DNA from: DATAEY01 sp045805565
Lineage (GTDB): Bacteria; Actinomycetota; Thermoleophilia; Solirubrobacterales; Solirubrobacteraceae
NCBI GenBank assembly: GCA_045805565.1
Contig: JBJMKZ010000048.1
Span: 1-46,422, forward strand
DNA length: 46,422 bases
Direction: 5' to 3'
Made by a program: the position numbers and the translations under genes. A model generated the notes under the pieces. The model was not told where the DNA came from and did not search any database. It worked only from the letters and a program-made list of their open reading frames with translations. This document shows positions 40,267 through 46,422 of the stretch, one piece after another. How positions within the stretch are numbered: the first letter of the stretch is position 1; each line of letters begins with the position of its first letter.

Positions 40267-40913
40267 GCGCGCGCCGGGTCGGCGGCGTCGAACACCGCGG
40301 AACCCGCCACCAGCAGGGTGGCGCCGGCGTCGACCACCGAGGCGGCGGTCTCGGTGTCGATTCCGCCGTCCACCTCGACCACCACGTGGTCGGGGACGAG
40401 CGAGCGCAGGCGCTCGAGCTTGGACAGCGACGACGCAATGAACTCCTGGCCCCCCCAGCCCGGGTTGACCGACATGCACAGCGCCAGGTCGATGATGTCG
40501 CTGACCTCGCGGATCGCCTCGACGGGGGTGGCGGGACAGATCGCGACGCCCACCCGGCACCCGCCCGCGCTCACCGCCTGGATCGCGTAGTGGAGGTGAG
40601 GCGTCGCCTCGGCGTGGACGGTGATGCTGTCGGCGCCCGCGGCGGCGAAGTCCGCCACGTGGCGCTCGGGGCGCTCGATCATGAGATGGACGTCGAGCAG
40701 GCCGCCGCCGTCGTGCACCTGGTCGGCGAGCGCCGACACGATCAGCGGTCCGACGGTGATGGGAGGCACGAAGTGGCCGTCCATCACGTCCACGTGGATG
40801 ACGTGCGCGCCGGCATGCATGACCTCGGCCACCTGGTCGCCCAGGCGGGCGAAGTCGGCCGAGAGGATCGAGGGGGCGACGCGGACGTCGTGGGGCATCT
40901 CGCCGGCGGGCAT
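40200..40913 (-). CDS. rpe: ribulose-phosphate 3-epimerase
   Basis: Interconverts ribulose-5-P and xylulose-5-P in the pentose phosphate pathway. The 237-aa product has VAPSILSADFARLGDQV, HVDVMDGHFVPPITVGP (metal His/Asp), HLMIERPE, MSVNPGWGGQEF and VVEVDGGIDTETAASVVDAGA. ATG start 2 bases after the zinc-ribbon gene; a second ATG five codons in is possible. The C-terminal tail (about 20 residues) runs antisense into the flippase gene. Confidence 0.96.
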   Translation of the reverse strand: MPAGEMPHDVRVAPSILSADFARLGDQVAEVMHAGAHVIHVDVMDGHFVPPITVGPLIVSALADQVHDGGGLLDVHLMIERPERHVADFAAAGADSITVHAEATPHLHYAIQAVSAGGCRVGVAICPATPVEAIREVSDIIDLALCMSVNPGWGGQEFIASSLSKLERLRSLVPDHVVVEVDGGIDTETAASVVDAGATLLVAGSAVFDAADPARAYSDLAAAATRSMPDRSPAAPQ

Positions 40914-40915
40914 CG

Positions 40916-41143
40916 TCACAGCCGCCGGAGCATGCTGCCGCCGCAGTGGTTGCAGGTGAGCATCGCGGTGCTCGACATGCGCACGATGGTCGAGTGCTCC
41001 CCGCAGTCCGGGCACAACGAAACGAGCTCGAACCGCTTGAGACAGTAGACGCACCGGTAGCGCCCGGGCATGTGGGTCGGACGCAGCCACGGCTCGCCGC
41101 ACTCGGGGCAGGTGGTGCCGACCTGGATCTCGGCGTCGCTCAT
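40916..41143 (-). CDS. small zinc-ribbon protein with four CxxC pairs
   Basis: A 75-aa protein with eight cysteines in four CxxC pairs (12/15, 31/34, 44/47, 64/67), enough for two zinc ribbons: CPECGEPW, CVYCLKRFEL, CPDCGEHS and CNHCGGSML. Function unknown; it may be an RNA- or protein-binding zinc ribbon. ATG overlaps the rsmB stop (ATGA) and the rpe ATG follows 2 bases after its stop, so it is tightly embedded in the def-fmt-rsmB-rpe run. Confidence 0.85.
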   Translation of the reverse strand: MSDAEIQVGTTCPECGEPWLRPTHMPGRYRCVYCLKRFELVSLCPDCGEHSTIVRMSSTAMLTCNHCGGSMLRRL

Positions 41144-42477
41144 CGCCCGGGCGGCCCCCGCCTCAAACGGGCGATGAAGAATCCCTGGGTGGCATCGCGG
41201 TGGGGCATGAGCAGCAGGTGGTGGCCCACACCGGGATGTTTCCAGAGCGGGTACTCGGAGTGGAGATCATCGGCGCGCAGCCGCGGATGGTCGGCGAGCA
41301 GTCGCTGCACCTGCAGCTCGTTCTCCCGCGGCGAGATCGTGCACGTCGAGTAGACCAGCACGCCGCCGGGTCGCAGCGCGCGCACCGCGGCGACGAGGAT
41401 CTGGCGCTGGAGGCGGTTGAGCTCCCCCACCGCCTCCGGCGACACGCGCCATCGCAGGTCGGGCCGGGCCGCCAGCGTCCCGAGCCCCGAGCAGGGCGCG
41501 TCCACCAGCACCCGGTCGTAGCCGCGCCCGTGGTCGTCTCGGGCGTCGCCGACCCGCACGCTCAGGTTCCGCGCGCGCATCCGGCGGGCGTTGTCGGCCA
41601 GCTCGCGGGCGCGCGCCGGTCGCCGCTCGACCGCGACCACCTCACCGCTGCACTCGGTCAGCGCGCCGAGATGGGTCGCCTTGGCCCCGGGGGCGGCGCA
41701 CAGATCGAGGACGCGCTCCCCGGGGCGCGGCGCGACGATGCGCGAGACGAGCATCGAGGCCCGCGACTGCGGCATCAGGGCGCCCGCCTCCCACAGCGGC
41801 GAGCCTTGCGCGTCGAACGGCGACTCGACGACGAGCCCCTCTGGCAGCCGAGGCGCCGGCCGGGTCGCCGCCCCGAAGCCTTCGAGCTCGCGGGCCAGCG
41901 CCCGTGCCGTGGTGACCAGGGTGTTGGCGCGCAGCGCCGACTCTCCCGGCCGGTTGCCCGCGGCCATCAGCGCCCGCGCCTGCGCCGGCCCGAGCGCCTC
42001 CCACCACAGGCGCGCCACCCACTCCGGGTGGGAGTGCTTGACCGCCGCGGCCTGCGGCGTGGCGTCGTCCAGCGACGCCAGCAGCGGCCGCGCCTCGCCC
42101 GCGGCGCGGCGGAGCACCGCGTTGACCAGTCGGTGCCCACCGCCGCGGCTCGCCTTGGCGAGCTGCACGGACTCGTCCACGGCGGCATGGTGGGGCACGG
42201 CGTCCAGGAAGCCCAGCTGGAACAGACCCAGGCGCAGCGCCGCCCGCGTCGGCGGATCCAGGCGCTCGACTGGTCGCTCGGTCAGCGTCTCGATCAGGTG
42301 GTCGAGGGTGCCGCGGCGCTGGACGGCGCCGAACGCCAGCCGGGTGGCCAGCGCCAGGTCACGGCCCTCCAGACCGGCGCGCCGCGCCTGCGCCCGCAGC
42401 GCGCGGTCCGCGTAGGCCCCCTGCTCGAAGGTCCGCCGTAGGACGGCGAACGCGCACCTGCGGGCGGGCGAGACCAT
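41140..42477 (-). CDS. rsmB: 16S rRNA (cytosine(967)-C5)-methyltransferase RsmB
   Basis: Methylates C967 of 16S rRNA. The 445-aa product has an N-terminal NusB-like domain (RRCAFAVLRRTFEQGAYADRAL, FGAVQRRGTLDHLIE) and a SAM methyltransferase domain with LDLCAAPGAKATHL, VDAPCSGLGTL (proton-releasing Cys) and VYSTCTISPRENE (nucleophile Cys). ATG start 3 bases after the fmt stop. Complete. Confidence 0.96.
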   Translation of the reverse strand: MVSPARRCAFAVLRRTFEQGAYADRALRAQARRAGLEGRDLALATRLAFGAVQRRGTLDHLIETLTERPVERLDPPTRAALRLGLFQLGFLDAVPHHAAVDESVQLAKASRGGGHRLVNAVLRRAAGEARPLLASLDDATPQAAAVKHSHPEWVARLWWEALGPAQARALMAAGNRPGESALRANTLVTTARALARELEGFGAATRPAPRLPEGLVVESPFDAQGSPLWEAGALMPQSRASMLVSRIVAPRPGERVLDLCAAPGAKATHLGALTECSGEVVAVERRPARARELADNARRMRARNLSVRVGDARDDHGRGYDRVLVDAPCSGLGTLAARPDLRWRVSPEAVGELNRLQRQILVAAVRALRPGGVLVYSTCTISPRENELQVQRLLADHPRLRADDLHSEYPLWKHPGVGHHLLLMPHRDATQGFFIARLRRGPPGR

Positions 42478-42480
42478 TCC

Positions 42481-43368
42481 TCACACCGGCGCGTGACCGC
42501 GCAGATAGGCGGCGGCGTCCATCGGCCGGCCGGCGGCCGGCTGGACGACCAGGAGCTCCAGGGCGCCGACGGCGCATCCCAGCACCAGCCGCCCGTCGCC
42601 GGCCGCCAGCTCGCCCGGCGGCGGCCCCTGGTCGCGGGCCGCGGCGACATGCACCGCGAGCATCTCCCCGCCGGGCAGGGCGAGGCGGGCACCGACGTGA
42701 GGGTGCAGGGCGCGCACCGTGCGCTCGAGCTCCGGCGCGGGACGGGTGGGGTCGAGCAGACGGTCGCCGGGGCCGATCTTCTCGGCGTAGGTGGCGCCCG
42801 CCTCGTCCTGATCGGTGAACCGAGGGCGCTCGTCGAGCGCCCGGATCAGCAGACGCGCCCCGAGCTCCTCTAGTCGCGCCGCGAGCGAGCCGTAGGTGTC
42901 GTCCGGCGAGATGGGCTCGGGCTCCTGCAGGCACACCGGGCCGCTGTCCAGCCCTGCGGTGACCCGCATGATCGACACCCCGGTGCGGCGGTCGCCGGCC
43001 ATGATCGCCCGCTCGATGGGAGCCGCGCCACGCCAGCGCGGCAGCAGCGACGGGTGGACGTTGAGCATCATGTGATCGGACAGGAGCGGCTCGCGGATCA
43101 GCGCGCCGAACGCGCATACGCACACGACGTCAGGAGCGGCGGCCGCGATCTGCGCGCGGGCCGTCTCGTGGTTGATGTCCGGGGGCTGGGCGACCTCGAT
43201 GCCCAGCTCGCGCGCGATGCGGGCCACCGGCGGAGCGGCCAGGCGCCGTCCGCGTCCCCGGGGGCGGTCGGGCCGCGTGACCACCAGCTGAGGCCGGTGC
43301 TCGCTCGCGGCCAGGCGCTCCAGCACGGAGCCCGCGAAGGACGAGGTCCCGGCGAAGACCGTGCGCAC
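42481..43368 (-). CDS. fmt: methionyl-tRNA formyltransferase
   Basis: Formylates initiator Met-tRNA. The 295-aa product has VFAGTSSFAGSVLERL, the Asn-His-Asp site in MLNVHPSLLPRWRGAAPIERA and TGVSIMRVTAGLDSGPV, and a C-terminal OB domain (VRALHPHVGARLALPGG). Slightly shorter than the usual 310 aa but complete. GTG start 9 bases after def, the normal def-fmt pairing of formylation and deformylation. Confidence 0.97.
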   Translation of the reverse strand: MRTVFAGTSSFAGSVLERLAASEHRPQLVVTRPDRPRGRGRRLAAPPVARIARELGIEVAQPPDINHETARAQIAAAAPDVVCVCAFGALIREPLLSDHMMLNVHPSLLPRWRGAAPIERAIMAGDRRTGVSIMRVTAGLDSGPVCLQEPEPISPDDTYGSLAARLEELGARLLIRALDERPRFTDQDEAGATYAEKIGPGDRLLDPTRPAPELERTVRALHPHVGARLALPGGEMLAVHVAAARDQGPPPGELAAGDGRLVLGCAVGALELLVVQPAAGRPMDAAAYLRGHAPV

Positions 43369-43377
43369 CGGCGGCGG

Positions 43378-43992
43378 TCAGTCGGCGGGCACGGCCTCAG
43401 CCCGCTCGCGCAGCTCCCGCATGGCCGCCTTGCGCTGCTCGCGCGTCGCGCGGTCGAGGATCAGAACGCCGTCGAGGTGGTCGATCTCGTGCTGGATGAC
43501 CCGCGCCTCCAGGCCTGACGCCTCGACGAGAAGCTCGTCGCCACGCTCGTCCTGAGCGCGCACGCGCACATGCACCGACCGCTCGACGTCGACGTGCGTG
43601 CCGGGAAGGCTGAGGCACCCCTCCTCCATCGACTCGATCTCGTCTCCCACCCAGTCGACCCGGGGATTGGCCAGCACGGCCAGCGGCGCGTCGGCGCCCA
43701 CCCGGTAGACCAGCAGCCGGTGCATGACGCCGAGCTGCGTGGCGGCGAGTCCGACGCCGAGGGCGTCGTGCATGATCGCGGCCATGCGCAAGGCCTCGGC
43801 GCGCAGCTCGTCGTCGAAGCGCTCGACCGGCAGCGCCCGGGCCTTGAGCACCGGGTCCCCGAAGGTGCGCACATGGGCCAGCGCCGCCGCCCGGCGAGCC
43901 GCAACCTCGGGATCGAGCTCGGGAGTCTCGAGCTGCTCGAGCTCGTCCTCCTCGCCCTCCGCGGATGTCGGCTGCTCGATGGTCTCGGCCAC
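43378..43992 (-). CDS. def: peptide deformylase with acidic N-terminal extension
   Basis: Removes the N-formyl group from nascent proteins. The 204-aa product has GVGLAATQ (79-86), EGCLSLPG with Cys126 and QHEIDHLDG with His168/His172, all intact. The first 35 residues (EQPTSAEGEEDELEQLETPEL) are acidic and not part of the PDF fold; family members usually start close to the VRTFGDPVLK strand. GTG start with TACACT 8 bases upstream, so the extension should be translated if the leaderless start is correct. Confidence 0.95.
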   Translation of the reverse strand: MAETIEQPTSAEGEEDELEQLETPELDPEVAARRAAALAHVRTFGDPVLKARALPVERFDDELRAEALRMAAIMHDALGVGLAATQLGVMHRLLVYRVGADAPLAVLANPRVDWVGDEIESMEEGCLSLPGTHVDVERSVHVRVRAQDERGDELLVEASGLEARVIQHEIDHLDGVLILDRATREQRKAAMRELRERAEAVPAD

Positions 43993-44000
43993 GGGCGTCG

Positions 44001-44006
44001 AGTGTA
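44001..44006 (-). promoter_or_regulatory. candidate -10 element of def (TACACT)
   Basis: TACACT exactly 8 bases before the def GTG in the 22-base gap after priA. Confidence 0.55.
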
Positions 44007-44014
44007 GCCGCGGC

Positions 44015-46009
44015 CTACTGCGGGTCGACGTCGACGCTGAAGGCGACCCGGCGGTGGCCACGCTCGGCGACCGTCGCCTCGAGCGCCTCCTTCACCGCCC
44101 GCACGGCGGGGTCGCGCTGCTGCGCCTTGACCACCACCTGGGCGCGATGTCGCCCGCGCAGCCGAAACAGCGGCGCAGGGCCGAGCACCAGGGCGTGGGG
44201 CGCCGTGATCCGCGCCCTCATCGCGGCCGCCGCGCGGTCGGCGGCGGCCGGCTCGGTGGACGAGCACACGACCCGGATGAGGTCTGCGAACGGCGGATAG
44301 CGCAGAGCCTCCCGGCGCTCCAGCTCGGCGGCCAGGAACCCGTCGGCGTCGTGACGGGCGGCGAACGCGATCGACGGCGCCCCGGGCGAGAGCGTCTGCA
44401 CCAGGACGCGGCCGCCGCGTGGCCCGCGGCCGGCCCGGCCGGCCAGCTGTGCGAGCAGTGCGAAGGTCCGCTCCTCGGCGCGGAAGTCGGGAAACCGCAG
44501 CGTGGCGTCGGCGTCCAGGACCGCCGCCAGCGTGACGTCTGGGAAATCGTGCCCCTTGGCCACCATCTGGGTCCCGACCAGCACGCCCGCGGGCGCGGCG
44601 TCGAAGCTTGCCAGCAGCTCGCCCGCCGCCCCTCGGCTGCCGGCCGAGTCCGAGTCGAGCCGGAACACCGGAAAGGCGGGCGCGGCCAGCGCGTCCAGCA
44701 GCTCGCGCTCCACCCTCTCGGTGCCGGCACCGTGGCGCGCTACCGACAGCGAGCCGCAGGCGGGGCAGCGGCGCGGGGCCGCCTCGCGATGCCCGCAGTG
44801 GTGGCAGGCGAGCGCGCCGTGGGCGCGGTGGAGGATCAGCGCCACGTCGCACTGCGGGCACCCCCACACCCGCCCGCAACCCCGGCAGGAGACGAAATTC
44901 GACCAGCCGCGGCGGTTGAGGAGCACGATCGCCTTCGCCGCCTCGCGGCGCACCGTGGCGAGCGCCTCCCGGGTCCGCGGGTGCAGGGCGTGCGCCGCGC
45001 CGCGCATGTCGAGCACCTCCACCGGGGGCAGCGGCCGGCCGTCGACCCGCTGCGACAGCCGCAGGCGCTGCAGCGAGCGGTAGCTCTCGGGCCGAGGTGT
45101 GGCCGACCCGCACAGCAGGACGGCCTCGGCCTCCGCCGCCCGCCGAGCCGCCACGCGGCGGGCGTCGTAACGGGGGTCTCCCTCGTGCTTGTACGAGGGA
45201 TCGTGCTCCTCGTCCACCACCAACAGCCCGAGGTCGCGCACGGGCGCGAACACCGCGGAGCGCGGCCCGACACAGATCTGCGCCTCCCCGCGGCGAAGCC
45301 GCAGCCACTGGTCATGGCGTTCGCTGTCCGTCAGGCGGGAGTGCAGCAGCGCCACCGTGGGACCGAAGCGGGCCTGGAAGCGCGTCAGTGCCTGGGGAGT
45401 GAGCGCGATCTCGGGCACCAGCACGATGGTGCCCCTGGCTCGCTCGAGCGCCGCCGCGGCCGCCTGCAGGTACACCTCGGTCTTGCCGGAAGCCGTCACG
45501 CCGTGGAGCAGGAACGACCCCGCCCGCCCGCGGGTCAACGCCGCGACCACCGGGTCGAGCGCGGCCCGCTGCTCGACGGTCAGCGCAGCGGTCCGTCGCG
45601 GGGCGTCGCCCGCCGCCGCGCGCGTCGCCTGGGCCGGTGCGCGCGCCGGCCGGCGCCTGGCCCGGCCCGTCGACGGCAGGCGGCGCAGTCCGGTGCCGGG
45701 TGGCAGGACCAGCGACAGGGCGCGAGCCGACGTGGAGCAGTACTCGTCGGCGATCCACCCGGCGAGCCGCACCAGCTCGGCCGGCACCCCGAGCTCCAGC
45801 GCCTCCACCGGCGCGGCGAGGCGCTCCGGTGCGATCTCCGACTCGCCCGCCAGCCCGACCACCACCCCCAGCACGCGGCGGCGCCCGAACGGGACCACCA
45901 GCAGCGAGCCGACCTCGATCTGTCCGAACGGCTCCGGCAGGCGGTAGTCGAACGGCCCGCGCAGCGCGCGGGCCGTGGTGAGCGGCTCGACCTTGGCAAT
46001 GGCGGGCAT
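44015..46009 (-). CDS. priA: primosomal protein N' (replication restart helicase PriA)
   Basis: Recognises stalled forks and reloads the replisome. The 664-aa product has the N-terminal DNA-binding domain, Walker A GVTASGKT (170-177), VPEIALT, DEEH (266-269), eight zinc cysteines (375, 378, 384, 387, 402, 405, 415, 418) and QLAGRAGRG. Helicase motifs are intact, unlike the degenerate PriA of mycobacteria and streptomycetes. ATG start with TACCGT 8 bases upstream. Followed by def, as in many bacteria. Confidence 0.96.
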   Translation of the reverse strand: MPAIAKVEPLTTARALRGPFDYRLPEPFGQIEVGSLLVVPFGRRRVLGVVVGLAGESEIAPERLAAPVEALELGVPAELVRLAGWIADEYCSTSARALSLVLPPGTGLRRLPSTGRARRRPARAPAQATRAAAGDAPRRTAALTVEQRAALDPVVAALTRGRAGSFLLHGVTASGKTEVYLQAAAAALERARGTIVLVPEIALTPQALTRFQARFGPTVALLHSRLTDSERHDQWLRLRRGEAQICVGPRSAVFAPVRDLGLLVVDEEHDPSYKHEGDPRYDARRVAARRAAEAEAVLLCGSATPRPESYRSLQRLRLSQRVDGRPLPPVEVLDMRGAAHALHPRTREALATVRREAAKAIVLLNRRGWSNFVSCRGCGRVWGCPQCDVALILHRAHGALACHHCGHREAAPRRCPACGSLSVARHGAGTERVERELLDALAAPAFPVFRLDSDSAGSRGAAGELLASFDAAPAGVLVGTQMVAKGHDFPDVTLAAVLDADATLRFPDFRAEERTFALLAQLAGRAGRGPRGGRVLVQTLSPGAPSIAFAARHDADGFLAAELERREALRYPPFADLIRVVCSSTEPAAADRAAAAMRARITAPHALVLGPAPLFRLRGRHRAQVVVKAQQRDPAVRAVKEALEATVAERGHRRVAFSVDVDPQ

Positions 46010-46017
46010 CGCCCAGC

Positions 46018-46023
46018 ACGGTA
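46018..46023 (-). promoter_or_regulatory. candidate -10 element of priA (TACCGT)
   Basis: TACCGT exactly 8 bases before the priA ATG in the 103-base gap to the right-edge gene. Nothing else is apparent in this gap. Confidence 0.55.
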
Positions 46024-46112
46024 GGCGCGCCTCCGGACGCGGCGACACGGCGGCCTCGCCGAGCCACACCGTCGCGCAGAGCTGGGCTGTGACCCGCGGC
46101 CTGAGCCAGGGC

Positions 46113-46422
46113 TCAGGGCGTCGCGGTCCAGGCCACGGTGCCGCTGTCGCAGCGCCCGATGACCCGGTGCGTGCGCAGGCCGCGCAGGATCGAGGTGGCG
46201 CGCAGGGTCCCGCGGGCGCCGAGGGTGGCGAACTGGCCCGCGAACCTGAACGTGAACGCCTCAATCGAGTCGGTGAAGCGCTGGCTGTAGCGCTGCACCA
46301 GGGAGAAGGTGCCGTCCTGGCGGATCGCGGTCGGCGGCGCGTCGTTGGCGACGTCCTGCGAGGAGACGCCGCGGCAGCGGCGGAAGACTCGGAACACCGC
46401 CGTATCGACCCGGGTGCGGTCC
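46113..46422 (-). CDS. 3' part of a hypothetical protein cut by the window edge
   Basis: The frame is open to the right edge, so this is probably the C-terminal 102 residues of a longer protein. It ends with GARGTLRATSILRGLRTHRV then GRCDSGTVAWTATP, a pattern I associate with Thermoleophilia exported beta-sandwich proteins of unknown function (SGTLRA ... CDSGTVRW). Two cysteines flank the domain (FRRCRG and GRCDSG) and could form a disulfide. A GTG at 46395-46397 would allow a 94-aa stand-alone gene, but conservation of the upstream frame (DRTRVDTA) makes truncation likelier. Confidence 0.6.
   Translation of the reverse strand, partial: DRTRVDTAVFRVFRRCRGVSSQDVANDAPPTAIRQDGTFSLVQRYSQRFTDSIEAFTFRFAGQFATLGARGTLRATSILRGLRTHRVIGRCDSGTVAWTATP

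Noticed and set aside
38398..40560. A 720-codon open frame on the minus strand across the flippase gene
   Set aside because: It is opposite a clear membrane protein, is low-complexity Arg/Gly/Gln, and overlaps the real ribD and rpe frames; a GC-rich shadow.
1..46422. CRISPR arrays, tRNA/rRNA genes, insertion sequences, prophage or attachment sites
   Set aside because: No spaced direct repeats, cloverleaf-like sequences, transposase or integrase motifs were seen on either strand.

Overview
The window is 46.4 kb of dense, very GC-rich bacterial chromosome (roughly 70% G+C by eye). GTG and TTG starts are common, intergenic gaps are tiny, and there are no rRNA, tRNA, CRISPR, phage or transposon features. 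Protein sequences and gene order point to Actinomycetota, most likely a deep-branching class such as Thermoleophilia (Solirubrobacterales-like). That placement is inferred from recalled family features: DivIVA/SepIVA-like gene next to coaD, DUF177-rpmF, the acidic insert in SMC, and an RNase III with the ERLAFLGD box.

Layout. 0-2.6 kb: an alpha/beta hydrolase cut by the left edge converges on ilvD. 2.6-7.4 kb (minus): comM-dprA, then thiD, two unknown genes and ilvD, with yraN divergent from comM. 7.4-12.5 kb (minus): ffh, then the translation block rpsP-khpA-rimM-trmD-rplS-lepB-rnhB. 12.5-14.5 kb: an unknown membrane protein gene, then an nfeD/SPFH pair. 14.5-21.5 kb (minus): yceD-rpmF-plsX-acpP-rnc-smc-ftsY. 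21.6-29.7 kb: a mixed-strand accessory block holding a histidine kinase/response regulator, a Zn alcohol dehydrogenase, an acyl-CoA synthetase, a dual-specificity phosphatase, an ABM-like protein, a coiled-coil PD-(D/E)XK nuclease-like protein, an acylphosphatase, a SnoaL-like protein and a macrodomain protein. 29.7-35.3 kb (minus): rpmB-yloV, recG-rsmD-coaD and a SepIVA-like gene. 35.4-38.9 kb (minus): ribD-ribE-ribBA-ribH. 38.9-46.4 kb: a flippase-like membrane protein, then priA, def-fmt-rsmB-zinc ribbon-rpe, and the 3' part of an unknown gene at the right edge.

The core gene order closely resembles the spoVM/ylb regions of Bacillus and the recG-rsmD-coaD-...-rnc-smc-ftsY block of other Actinomycetota. 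The accessory block sits exactly between the SepIVA-like gene and yceD, which are usually neighbours, so it looks like an insertion or expansion into an old operon. The core genes handle translation initiation and rRNA/tRNA modification, membrane protein targeting (Ffh, FtsY, LepB), phospholipid and fatty acid priming (PlsX, AcpP), chromosome maintenance (SMC, RecG, PriA, DprA, ComM) and cofactors (riboflavin, CoA, HMP-P).

The strongest system-level signal is regulatory. At least eleven gene starts are preceded by a TANNNT hexamer (mostly TA-N-C-C-T) exactly 6-9 bases before the start codon, usually with no Shine-Dalgarno. This indicates widespread leaderless transcription of housekeeping genes. 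Further signals are an RNase III lacking two of four metal-ligand carboxylates, three genes whose homology-based start has only CTG available, three convergent gene pairs sharing stop-codon bases, and a hairpin plus T-tract just upstream of rplS.
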